Below are positions 9,101 to 15,756 of a stretch of DNA of 30,257 bases, in pieces. Positions within the stretch are counted from its first letter, which is position 1, and every line of letters starts with the position of its first letter. This DNA comes from Caldilineaceae bacterium (GTDB taxonomy: Bacteria > Chloroflexota > Anaerolineae > Caldilineales > Caldilineaceae). The position numbers and the translations under genes were made by a program. The notes under the pieces were generated by a model that saw nothing but the letters and a program-made list of their open reading frames with translations, had not been told where the DNA came from and made no database searches. Where the stretch lies: NCBI GenBank assembly GCA_020634755.1, contig JACKBC010000062.1, forward strand, positions 1 through 30,257. The letters run 5' to 3'.

Positions 9101-10042
9101 ACAATTACACTGATAGAAACAGCGGCCAATTCTGGTGTTTTCCTCTCGCGGGCCCTGATGTTGGTCACAGATCAGGATGACCATAATCAGAACACTCACA
9201 CCGGTCTTCCTGCGGGGATTCCCGATGGAAACACCATACGCGCCAGAAACCAGAGTAACCACCGCATTCGCAGAGCGAATATGTTTGGCAGCGTGGTAAC
9301 AGAGTATCCGCACCCATTGGCGGCCGGCAGCACGTTAACGCAAAGATTACCGCTCTTTCAGCGTTCGCCGGAAGAGCGGCGCAGATTGCCATTGCAGATT
9401 TTTGTGCTACGCGTGGCAGCTGGGGGCGCCGGCGTCATCACCACAGCCGCCGGTAGCGCTCTTTGGACTGTGGATCTGCGCGTCCTGCGTGAGACCTACG
9501 AACGCATTGGGATTCGGGTTGAAACCGTCACGGCGCCAGGCACGCCCGCGGCAAACATTGTGACGGTGAATGGAGATTCGGTCGTGCTAATCGATCCACC
9601 AGCCGGCGTAAATCCGGCCAATGTGAGCTTTGCCGATGAGACCACAATTACAACCGCTCATCCTGCATTGGCCAATACAATCCGCCTTTTCTTTGTGGGC
9701 GGTTTGGCCAGCGGCAACGGTGGCGAAACCTGGTCGGATGCCATAGCACCGGCGACTGATTCCCGGCGTGCATCGGCCTTTACCATTCAGTCCACCGGGC
9801 CATATGCCGCAGCGCATGAGGTGGGCCACGCCTTGAGCAACAAAGGCGCGTCCGGCGGCCATTATAGCGCGCCGGCCGCACCAGCGGGCAATCGGCTTCA
9901 CAACGATCAAAATTTAATGAAGCAACAATTTCTGGGCGCAGAACGCGTCAATGGTCCAAAGCGCTTATGGGACGCCAATGATGGCGATGCGTTCAATCAA
10001 TATACGGCCATGCGCGGGTCACGCTACAGCCGAAATTTCTAG
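6188..10042 (+). CDS. Giant gpU-OmpA-PG_binding-metallopeptidase fusion (particle-borne effector candidate)
   Basis: The protein has 1284 residues. Residues 1-127 are a gpU-like baseplate domain paralogous to the 4656 gene. A run of 13 prolines (about 131-143) leads to an Ig-like domain (about 144-235). An OmpA-like domain (about 240-310) has the peptidoglycan-binding signatures GHTDESG (279-285) and N290-x2-LS-x2-R297-A. A PG_binding_1-like repeat follows (337-398), then a Cys-rich segment, a carboxypeptidase-regulatory-like beta domain (about 515-625) and a long beta-rich region. The C-terminus carries HEVGH (1210-1214) with a further His at 1225 and an NLM that may be a Met-turn (1242-1244), as in metzincin-type zinc peptidases. 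The first 127 residues would dock it at the hub, the middle could hold cell wall and the end would be enzymatic. Base composition drops over the last third. Substrate unknown. Confidence 0.8.
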   Translation: MSPIRPMLDDLELQQVQQIEVDGDQVLAQHSIPTLEGDFFQRVGRRATQVTLAGVLTGPEVGDNLDKLRQKFRAAAPVSFTADIATATRIDQVLIEEMGVRELAGRPARFEYAFTLREYIPATEPRRTTPPPPPPPPPPPPPLVSVLEVEVIAEGQPDFDFDSVTVTVEGNQTDGAFISRTLTNRTDNIWTENDFPPGAYTATATAPAPPMTGSASGSVLEGQTTRLTITLRSGQTIAKMFMIHYWFDRAFVEPCMRKVMRQVADYAAAHPAEKLLIVGHTDESGNADYNQSLSERRARGAFAYLTFGRDANAAVDEWNELRRARTVGAITSTRDTWGPRQYQQMLQELGFYKGAIKDQHDNATAAAVRQFQTANGLAADGVVGDGTWPVLIRAYLNLDPLSIPESQFLPNAKDGCNGGILKWLGCGEKSPAASMLAQCGEPAWRPNRRTEFLFVRASELPCEAAQPVTFNLPTPGAVSPSWCLGPGDPNNRCCFATRDPNQQDKWLIQPVEPQQITVAGSIKFEDGTPLANAHIVLIAPDGEFMDGEQICTPQKGLPIEGRTDANGEFSYPKQKGVGIFTLEIRADVVARVKGAPLIEAKGPVVCRRLDGQPDAHGNTTFEVVVASPAAINTQPAATAASNVVVVKKSYTNPVRQTVTLRANNAFTGSGTFTRSSDAIRFFDAAVGGNEITFNGVDNVFSDAQLVAGVTLFAEGARASAAMNDVQLHLVLTVNGQPGLGATATMTAVELTLDVAQSRSAPGVEPPVLSTNDKINTGRFVQVRDASNTHERAMLIVRQAQPAAFAGELILTPMNARVEAFTQETPAAGQVALATPHVMANGSIPATGARFFVQGVNASTAVRDSGFQLGIRNVEADGDRVLMTTVQSDMVTSATATAPAATFVRFGLWDNAFRANGALFNDAAEANNFIGADMRRFFIRVRDVSQQGAGHINARWHAVDQAGANFQVPVDRTITLIETAANSGVFLSRALMLVTDQDDHNQNTHTGLPAGIPDGNTIRARNQSNHRIRRANMFGSVVTEYPHPLAAGSTLTQRLPLFQRSPEERRRLPLQIFVLRVAAGGAGVITTAAGSALWTVDLRVLRETYERIGIRVETVTAPGTPAANIVTVNGDSVVLIDPPAGVNPANVSFADETTITTAHPALANTIRLFFVGGLASGNGGETWSDAIAPATDSRRASAFTIQSTGPYAAAHEVGHALSNKGASGGHYSAPAAPAGNRLHNDQNLMKQQFLGAERVNGPKRLWDANDGDAFNQYTAMRGSRYSRNF

Positions 10043-10071
10043 CGCGGTTGCAAGGTGAAGGAGAATCGAAA

Positions 10072-10572
10072 ATGTCAGATCCAGATGAGACGACACAATT
10101 AATGAATCTGCTCGAATCTGTTGATATTCAACCGCATCTATTAGAAGGTGGTTTAGCGCAATTTAGTGATAAAGCCAAGAATGCCGCGGCGGCAAAAATT
10201 GCCAGCGCCTTTGCGCCGCCGCCACCCGGTCGAGTGCTTGGCCGTTTGCTGTACATTCTAACTCCAGAAAATCGAACGCAGATTGAAACCGCGCTAATTG
10301 CCAATTTAAGATCGCCAGATGCCAGCGCGCGTAGGTTCAGTCTATATGGGTTGGATCAATTGGCTCATTCCGCAAGTGTTGACTTTGCATTGCAGGCGCT
10401 GCGTGATGATGATGAAAGTGTGGCGCTGGCCGCCACAACCATCCTTCTCGCCAAAGCCAAAGATGAGCCGAACATAAAGTCGCTCCTGCAGGGGTTTTAC
10501 CAAACCAGCAAGCAGCAGGGCGCATTTGAGACCGTTGTAAACCTCCTTGAAACCCACGGGTTCAGGGAATAG
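10072..10572 (+). CDS. Small HEAT-like repeat protein paired with the metallopeptidase gene
   Basis: This is a 166-residue helical protein. ATG 10072 is chosen over the in-frame ATG at 10048 because AAGGAG lies at 10058-10063, 8 nt before it. Residues about 80-150 show HEAT-type helical pairs (LIANLRSPDASARRFSLYGL, then VDFALQALRDDDESVALAATTILLAK). No signal peptide or membrane segment is seen. It starts 29 nt after the giant fusion gene and shares its lower GC content (the first 60 bases from 10081 are about 40% GC), unlike the hub gene that follows. It may be an immunity protein, or a loading chaperone for the enzymatic C-terminus. Both roles are inferred from position and composition. Confidence 0.65.
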   Translation: MSDPDETTQLMNLLESVDIQPHLLEGGLAQFSDKAKNAAAAKIASAFAPPPPGRVLGRLLYILTPENRTQIETALIANLRSPDASARRFSLYGLDQLAHSASVDFALQALRDDDESVALAATTILLAKAKDEPNIKSLLQGFYQTSKQQGAFETVVNLLETHGFRE

Positions 10573-10592
10573 ATGCGAGGGGTCGCTCACTC

Positions 10593-11588
10593 ATGTTGCT
10601 GCATCCTGCCTACAAATTGACGCTCGGTGACAAGATCATCGACACCACAGACGAGCCGCAAGCCAGCACGGTCAGCAGCTTGACCGTGACGCTAGATATG
10701 GACGCGCCCGCCGACAGCTTCACGCTGATCATGGGCCAAGTGGGCAGCTTTCGCCCACAGCGTCAGGACGACGCGGCCATTGCGCTGGGCTTTAACGATG
10801 GCGGACTGACTCAGGTCATGACCGGCGTCATCGTCAACACCGAGCCGGGGCTGGTGCAGCGCCGGGTGGTTGGTCACAGCCGGGCTGAAAAGCTGCTGCA
10901 CACTTTTGTGAATCAAACATATGAATCCAAAACCGCCGGTGAAATCGTCACCGATTTGGCCGATGAAGCCGGCGTGGATGTGGCGACGGCTCAACCCGGC
11001 AGCCAGTTTCAGGCCTACGTGGTCGATGGCCGCCGCAGCGTCTATCATTACATGCGCGAGCTGGCCGAGCTGTGTGGCTTTGATCTATACATTCATGCAG
11101 ATGGCGAGCTGGTTTTTGAAAGGTTTGTGGGCGGCAAGAGCATCCATATCTTCAAATACGCCGTGCAGATCATTGAACTGGAAATTGACCAGACCGACCC
11201 CTTTGCGGGTGAAGTCCAGGCCTGGGGCGAAAGCGCCGGCGGCACGCAGGCCACCGAAGATTGGGCCTGGTTGACCAAGAATTTTGACGGTCGCAAAGGC
11301 GCTGCCGGCAGCGGTCCGCCCACGCTATTGCTGGAACGGCCCGCCCTGCGCAACGCCGATGCCGCTCAAGCTGCTGCCGAGGCGCTCAGCACGCGCATCC
11401 AGCGCCGTACCGGGCGCGGCAAGCTGCTGGTGCAGGGCCAGCCCAAAATCAAACTGGGCGACGCCATCCAGCTCCAAGATGTGCCCGACGCCAGCCTTAA
11501 TGCGCTCTATCAGGTGCGCAGCGTCACCCACCGCATTACCAAAGCAGGTGGATTCACTTCGCTGATTGGGTTTCGAGGCATAGGGTAG
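10593..11588 (+). CDS. gpD/gp27-like baseplate hub protein
   Basis: This 331-residue protein matches the phage late control gene D / T4 gp27 / VgrG N-terminal class. These form a trimeric hub joining the tube to the spike. Supporting features are the strand-rich N-terminal barrel with ITGVI-like VMTGVIVNTE, the Tyr/Gly segment SVYHYMRELAELCGFDLYIHADGELVFE (about 149-176), which is typical of this family, and a C-terminal LGDAIQLQDV...YQVRSVTHRI barrel. The length is normal. GAGGGG at 10577-10582 serves ATG 10593. The gene stands directly before the spike gene, as D and V do in P2-like tails. Confidence 0.9.
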   Translation: MLLHPAYKLTLGDKIIDTTDEPQASTVSSLTVTLDMDAPADSFTLIMGQVGSFRPQRQDDAAIALGFNDGGLTQVMTGVIVNTEPGLVQRRVVGHSRAEKLLHTFVNQTYESKTAGEIVTDLADEAGVDVATAQPGSQFQAYVVDGRRSVYHYMRELAELCGFDLYIHADGELVFERFVGGKSIHIFKYAVQIIELEIDQTDPFAGEVQAWGESAGGTQATEDWAWLTKNFDGRKGAAGSGPPTLLLERPALRNADAAQAAAEALSTRIQRRTGRGKLLVQGQPKIKLGDAIQLQDVPDASLNALYQVRSVTHRITKAGGFTSLIGFRGIG

Positions 11589-11819
11589 GTCAGCGTGCGC
11601 TGCACGGTCCAAGGTAGCTTGGGAACGTTCAGCCGCCATGTGGACCGTGCGACGCACGCGCATCAGCGAGCAATGGTGCTCGACATCAAGCAATGGTGCT
11701 CGACATCAAGCAAAGGTGCTCGACACCAAGCAATGGATAGAAAAACAATCGGATCGGCGCTGGTCTAGACCAGCTCGTCAACGAGACTCGTAAATCGTAC
11801 ATCCAAAATCGTAATTCTT
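11589..11819. repeat. Inverted repeat (family D), 20-bp tandem repeats and family B leader
   Basis: The gap holds three elements. GCGTGCGCTGCACGGTCCA (11593-11611) and TGGACCGTGCGACGCACGC (11641-11659) form an almost perfect inverted repeat. A 20-bp unit, caatggtgctcgacatcaag, repeats about 3.3 times at 11671-11736. AAATCGTA words (11791-11799) lead into the 21-nt segment 11800-11820 shared with 6164-6184, whose last base is the A of the spike start codon. Confidence 0.75.
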
Positions 11820-12623
11820 ATGACTATTGTCAACACGCTGCAAGAAATTATCCGTCACGAAATGCGTAACCTGCGCATTGCCGAACTGGGCCTAGTGGAA
11901 GCGGTCTATCCGCACAGCGCCAGCGGCGATGGCGATAACTACGGCTGCGACGTGCGGCTGAAAAATAGCGGCCTTCTGCTCAAGCGCGTGCCGGTGGCCA
12001 CGGGCCACATCGGTACGGCGGCCATTCCCAATATTGGCGACCTGGTGCTGCTGGCCTTTGACAAAGGCGACGTCAACCAGCCCATTATTATCGGTCGCCT
12101 GTACAACGATGAAGATCGACCGCCGCTTAATAAGCCAGACGAAGTGATCTTCCGGCTGCCGCTGGCCGAGGCCGATAACAAAACCATCAAGGCCGCCATC
12201 CGCAACCATCAAGATCAAGCCGAGCCGCGCGAGATGATCATCGAAATGCCGCCGCAGATCACCGTGCGCATTAGCGACGGCGCCGTGCGCGCCACTGCCG
12301 GCAAAACTGAGATGATCCTGGAGCAGCCCAACAGCAGCGGCGGCACGGTCACCGTGGTGACTGGGCGCACCAAAATCACCATGGATCAGGACGGCGATGT
12401 CAGCGTGGAGGCCGCGGGTTCCATGGCCATCAAAGCCAATGGCCGCATGAGCCTGGAAGCCCAGAAGATAGACATCAAAAGCAACACCAGCGTCAACATT
12501 GAAGCCGCCACCCAGGCCACACTCAAAGCCAACACCGGCGCCACGCTCAACGGCGGGCTCTCGACCACCGTCCAAGGGGTCAATGTGGCGGTGAAGGGGT
12601 TAACGTCGTTTTCGCCAGGATGA
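11820..12623 (+). CDS. gpV/gp5-like baseplate spike protein
   Basis: This 267-residue protein is the predicted membrane-piercing spike. Residues about 20-100 form the OB-fold typical of gp5/gpV/VgrG, with VKRVPVATGHIGTAAIPNIGD-type and QPIIIGRLYNDEDRPP segments. The C-terminal 120 residues are short alternating strands rich in Thr, Gly, Ala and Asn (SMAIKANGRMSLEAQKIDIKS, VNIEAATQATLKANTGATLN), as expected for a triple-stranded beta-helix needle. There is no lysozyme domain, unlike T4 gp5. It has no Shine-Dalgarno and starts within a repeat-derived leader. The PAAR-like gene follows after 7 nt. Confidence 0.92.
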   Translation: MTIVNTLQEIIRHEMRNLRIAELGLVEAVYPHSASGDGDNYGCDVRLKNSGLLLKRVPVATGHIGTAAIPNIGDLVLLAFDKGDVNQPIIIGRLYNDEDRPPLNKPDEVIFRLPLAEADNKTIKAAIRNHQDQAEPREMIIEMPPQITVRISDGAVRATAGKTEMILEQPNSSGGTVTVVTGRTKITMDQDGDVSVEAAGSMAIKANGRMSLEAQKIDIKSNTSVNIEAATQATLKANTGATLNGGLSTTVQGVNVAVKGLTSFSPG

Positions 12624-12630
12624 GGAATTT

Positions 12631-12963
12631 ATGCCAGGACCACCAGTATCTATCGGCTGCGCCGTCATGCTTTCACCCGGCGCAGCGGGACCGCCCGACA
12701 TGGGCATGATCGTCACCGTCTTTCCGCCGGTGATCACGGCCAATGGTCTGCCGTTGGCCACCACCGGCTCGCTTTGCCAGATGATCAACTCGCTCAGCGG
12801 CATTCCGTACCCAATGCTCATTGGGCCCATTGCCAGCAGCGGCGTCACGGTTAGCGGTCGCAGCCTGGTGCGCATGGGCGACTTGATTCCCACACCGCCG
12901 GGCATCATGACCATTTTGGGACCACCGGCGGCGCCCTTTATCAACGACCAATGGCCGCCGTAG
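12631..12963 (+). CDS. PAAR-like spike tip protein
   Basis: This 110-residue protein is rich in Pro, Gly, Ile and Val and matches the PAAR-like class that caps the spike needle with a sharp cone. Two copies of the GPPxMGxIVTVFPPVITANGLPLATTGS-type pattern can be read (about 20-50 and 66-95), each with a metal-ligand-like residue set that is incomplete compared with classical His/Cys PAAR proteins. The start ATG 12631 is 7 nt after the spike stop, and TGAGGA at 12621-12626 combines that stop with the ribosome-binding site. Size and position directly after gp5 support the call. Confidence 0.85.
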   Translation: MPGPPVSIGCAVMLSPGAAGPPDMGMIVTVFPPVITANGLPLATTGSLCQMINSLSGIPYPMLIGPIASSGVTVSGRSLVRMGDLIPTPPGIMTILGPPAAPFINDQWPP

Positions 12964-13115
12964 GATTTACGATCTCAGATTTACGATTTACGAATTGCAC
13001 CTATAACGCGAATCTTGCGCCAGCGAGGAACTTATTATTCTGTTCTGACCGTACATGCAAATTTCCCCCTCCTCTCCACATGTGGAGAGGAGGGGCCAGG
13101 GGAGGAGAGGCCACC
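12963..13115. repeat. Family B words and a perfect 30-bp palindrome (family C) supplying the gp25 ribosome-binding site
   Basis: Iterated ATTTACGA words lie at 12963-12997, the inverse orientation of the family B leader. A perfect palindrome with no loop follows: CCCCTCCTCTCCACA (13066-13080) and TGTGGAGAGGAGGGG (13081-13095). Its tail, CCAGGGGAGGAGAGG, ends 5 nt before ATG 13116 and is the only Shine-Dalgarno-like sequence there. Confidence 0.8.
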
Positions 13116-13565
13116 ATGAACCAACGCTGGGGAACCGACTTACGACTCTTGACCAATCTCGAACAACAAAACGAGCGCGACCGTGGGCGGGATCTCTCCA
13201 TCATCGAACGACAGACCACCGGTCAGGTGGATCTGGACACGCTGACCGAGCTGGACAATTTGCGCCAAGCGCTGCTGCTGCGCTTTCTGACACCGGTGGG
13301 CGAATTGGAAGCACTGGGCCACCCGGACTACGGTTCGCGGCTCTTTGACCTGATTGGTGAGCCCAACACGCCCACCAACCGCAACCGCGCCAAAATGTAC
13401 GTGCTGCAAGCGCTGACCCAGGAGCCACGCGTGGCAGAAGTGCTTAGCGTTGACGTGACCACCCGACCCACCGACCGCAGCCGCATTGACATTGACGTTC
13501 GGCTCAAGCCCATTACCGTTGACACCGTGCTCAACCTGGTCTTTCCGTTCTTCCTAGAACAGTAA
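13116..13565 (+). CDS. gp25/gpW-like baseplate wedge protein
   Basis: This 149-residue protein belongs to the gp25/gpW lysozyme-like-fold wedge family that links hub and baseplate and nucleates sheath polymerisation. The signature is the helical stretch LDNLRQALLLRFLTPVGELEALGHPDYGSRLFDLIGEPNTP (about 45-86), which contains the family's P-G---HP-YG-L---G pattern, followed by VEVLSVDV-type strands. The start at ATG 13116 is supported by GGAGGAGAGG (13101-13110). The longer in-frame reading from 12951 would overlap the PAAR-like gene and translate the palindrome, so I reject it. Size matches the family. Confidence 0.92.
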   Translation: MNQRWGTDLRLLTNLEQQNERDRGRDLSIIERQTTGQVDLDTLTELDNLRQALLLRFLTPVGELEALGHPDYGSRLFDLIGEPNTPTNRNRAKMYVLQALTQEPRVAEVLSVDVTTRPTDRSRIDIDVRLKPITVDTVLNLVFPFFLEQ

Positions 13566-13830
13566 TTCGAGAATGGGGAGATCCACAGATTACGCAGATT
13601 GATCTCCATAACTGTTTAGCCTGTCAGCAATTCAGCTTGTCAGCCGATCTACTTAGTCACTGTTCAGAAATAACTTGTTGGCCGCCAACGTATTTCTTGA
13701 CGCTCTACTTAGAGCCGATTGCGTCTTCAAAGAGCCAAGCTGACTGGCTGACAAGCTGATAGCTGGGGAGCTATTAATCTCCCTGACCTTTGTACTCTGT
13801 GGCTCAAAAGTTCTTACTCAAGGATACGCT
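13566..13830. repeat. Long inverted repeat between gp25 and baseplate J genes
   Basis: A perfect 14-bp inverted repeat, TCAGCTTGTCAGCC (13632-13645) and GGCTGACAAGCTGA (13746-13759), encloses about 100 nt. Near 13576-13606 a smaller inverted pair GGAGATC/GATCTCC surrounds iterated CAGATTACGCAGATT words. No gene is seen. AAGGA at 13820-13824 serves the J gene. Confidence 0.7.
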
Positions 13831-15414
13831 ATGAATGGCGAAACTGTCCGGCTTATTAACCGGCCTTACCAAGAAATTGTAGATGATGTGCTCACCGCCA
13901 TTGTGGGCGGCGTGGTCAACGAGCCCATTCTCTTTGATATAAAAAGTGACTTCTATCCGCTGGCGGAACCGGCGCAGGATGTGCGCGGCATTACCGGCAT
14001 GCGCAATGGTCAGCCCCACACCTTTCTCAAAGAGATCGACTTTCTCTTTAGCCTGGGCGACAACGCGGTCGAATGGCAGGTGGAAGGGACGCTGCCCGAC
14101 GACGACACGGTTTTCTACGTCGACTATTTTCGGCGCAACAGTAGCTCTCCGCTGTCGGATATCAACGTGGGCAGCGTCACGCGCACGCTCAGCGAAGCGG
14201 TGAGCCGCGAGATTTCCACCGTCTATGAGCAGATCAATGCCGCCTATCTGGCGGCCTTTATTGATACCGCCAGCGGAAAATCGCTGGACTTGGTCGTCTC
14301 TATTTTGGGCGTGCAGCGCAAAACCAAAGAGTTTGCCGTGGGGCTGGTCACCTTTTTCCGCGACCCAAACAGCGTGGGCAACATCACCATTCCCGAAAAT
14401 GTGTTGCTCTCTACCACCAAAGGCGAAGCCAACTTTCAGACCAGCCAATTGCGCACGCTGCAAGTGGGCCAGTTGCGCATTGACGTACCCGTGCGCGCCG
14501 CCGATGATTTCCGCGGCGAAGCCGGCAAAGTAGCCGCCGGCGCCATTACGCAAATGGTGCAGCCCATTGCGGGCATTGCGCGCATTACCAATTTTGACGC
14601 TACCTTTTTGGGCGCCGAAGACGAAAGCGATGATGATCTGCGCGCCCGCGCCAAGGCCGCGCTGCGCTCGCTGGGCAAAGCCACTATTGCCGCTCTGACC
14701 CGCGTTATTTTTGAAGGCAATGGCAAGCTGACCGAACTGTGGGATCCCAACAGCCCACCCGCCAAGCGCGCCACATTGGGGACCGTTTCGTTGCTCATTG
14801 AGGCGGAACCCGAGCGTTTTCCCAGCCTACGCGCCGCCGTTGAAGAAACCCGTGCCGCCGGCGTACAGGCCACCGTGATCGCCCGCTATGTCTACTTTAA
14901 GCCGCGGGCGCTGGTCACCATTGCCGCCGGGCTGACTGCCGCCGGCAAGCTGCAAGTGGTTGATGACATCATCGCCGCCCTGCAAGAGTATGTGGACAGC
15001 CTCAGCAGCGGCCATCCCGCCGTGGGCGCCGACCTGTTGAGCAGCATCAAAGAGGTGGATGACGTGACCGACGCCCAAATTGTAGACGTGATGACCTGGC
15101 GCTCAGATGTGGGGCAGCCCGGTGCCGCCTCGCTTATCGACTCCGTGGTGACGGCGGTCGAGGGCACAGGGGCTGATGACAAAGCCGCCCTGCGCGCCGC
15201 CATCACTGTCGCCCTTACGGAGATGCCGCCGCTTACGCCCACCAATAGCCGGATTCCCGATCGCTCCTTTGTGCAGGGGCCAACTGGCCAGCGCGCTACC
15301 GATGATGAAATTGAAAACGCTGATTTTAAAGTGGTGGCCGAGTACCAGGGGCAACAATGGTGGGTGGTGCTCGATATCGCACCGGCGGATATTGTGTTAA
15401 GGGAGTCTGAGTGA
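13831..15414 (+). CDS. Baseplate J-like protein (gp6-type wedge)
   Basis: This 527-residue protein matches baseplate J / T4 gp6, the wedge protein that forms the ring around the hub and connects to gp25. Key regions are an N-terminal helical segment (about 95-150), LAAFIDTASGKSLDLVVSILGVQRK (about 138-162), the hallmark VTFFRDP...ITIPENVLLST domain (about 170-195), and DLRARAKAALRSLGKATIAALTRVIFE (about 270-295), followed by alternating strands. The C-terminus (about 470-527) is an additional short beta segment. Start ATG 13831 has AAGGA at 6-nt spacing. It follows gp25 and precedes the gpI-like gene, as in P2 (W, J, I). Confidence 0.93.
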   Translation: MNGETVRLINRPYQEIVDDVLTAIVGGVVNEPILFDIKSDFYPLAEPAQDVRGITGMRNGQPHTFLKEIDFLFSLGDNAVEWQVEGTLPDDDTVFYVDYFRRNSSSPLSDINVGSVTRTLSEAVSREISTVYEQINAAYLAAFIDTASGKSLDLVVSILGVQRKTKEFAVGLVTFFRDPNSVGNITIPENVLLSTTKGEANFQTSQLRTLQVGQLRIDVPVRAADDFRGEAGKVAAGAITQMVQPIAGIARITNFDATFLGAEDESDDDLRARAKAALRSLGKATIAALTRVIFEGNGKLTELWDPNSPPAKRATLGTVSLLIEAEPERFPSLRAAVEETRAAGVQATVIARYVYFKPRALVTIAAGLTAAGKLQVVDDIIAALQEYVDSLSSGHPAVGADLLSSIKEVDDVTDAQIVDVMTWRSDVGQPGAASLIDSVVTAVEGTGADDKAALRAAITVALTEMPPLTPTNSRIPDRSFVQGPTGQRATDDEIENADFKVVAEYQGQQWWVVLDIAPADIVLRESE

Positions 15415-15756
15415 CCCCCTCCCGGACCCAAGGGGAGGAGAGGATCCGCTCGTTCGTTGAGTGAGCGGAAAGTGCGTCGCACGGCGTCTACCAAGTGCGA
15501 ATGTGTAGTCGAGTTGTACGCTGTGCGTCGCACTTGAAGCGTCCATCACTATATCGTTGACTCGGTGCGACGCACGACCCAAACAGCGGATAATAGGTCG
15601 AAAGGTCTATGGGCCGTGTGACGTACCTAACGCCCATCCGCGAATGAAAGCCAACTCCGACAATGCTTATATTGTCGCTTATATTGTCAGGAACGAATAG
15701 ATTACCCCCTCTCCACAGCGAAGCGGACGTGGAGAGGGGCAGGGGAGAGGCAAACC
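15415..15756. repeat. Repeat-filled gap: family C (two copies), family D, and a 12-bp doublet (no gene)
   Basis: This 342-nt gap has no credible gene. It has a short family C copy (CCCCTCCC...GGGGAGGAGAGG, 15416-15442). Family D words GTGCGTCGCAC occur at 15472-15482 and 15524-15534, with the inverse GTGCGACGCAC at 15565-15575. The 12-bp word GCTTATATTGTC is doubled at 15665-15688. A second full family C hairpin, CCCCTCTCCAC (15706-15716) with GTGGAGAGGGG (15729-15739), has a tail GGGGAGAGG (15742-15750) that acts as ribosome-binding site for GTG 15757. Confidence 0.8.

Noticed and set aside
11671..11736. Possible CRISPR array
   Set aside because: The repeat units abut with no spacers and no cas genes are nearby.
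12951..13115. N-terminal extension of the gp25 gene
   Set aside because: It overlaps the PAAR-like gene end and runs through the 30-bp palindrome, while a good ribosome-binding site precedes ATG 13116.
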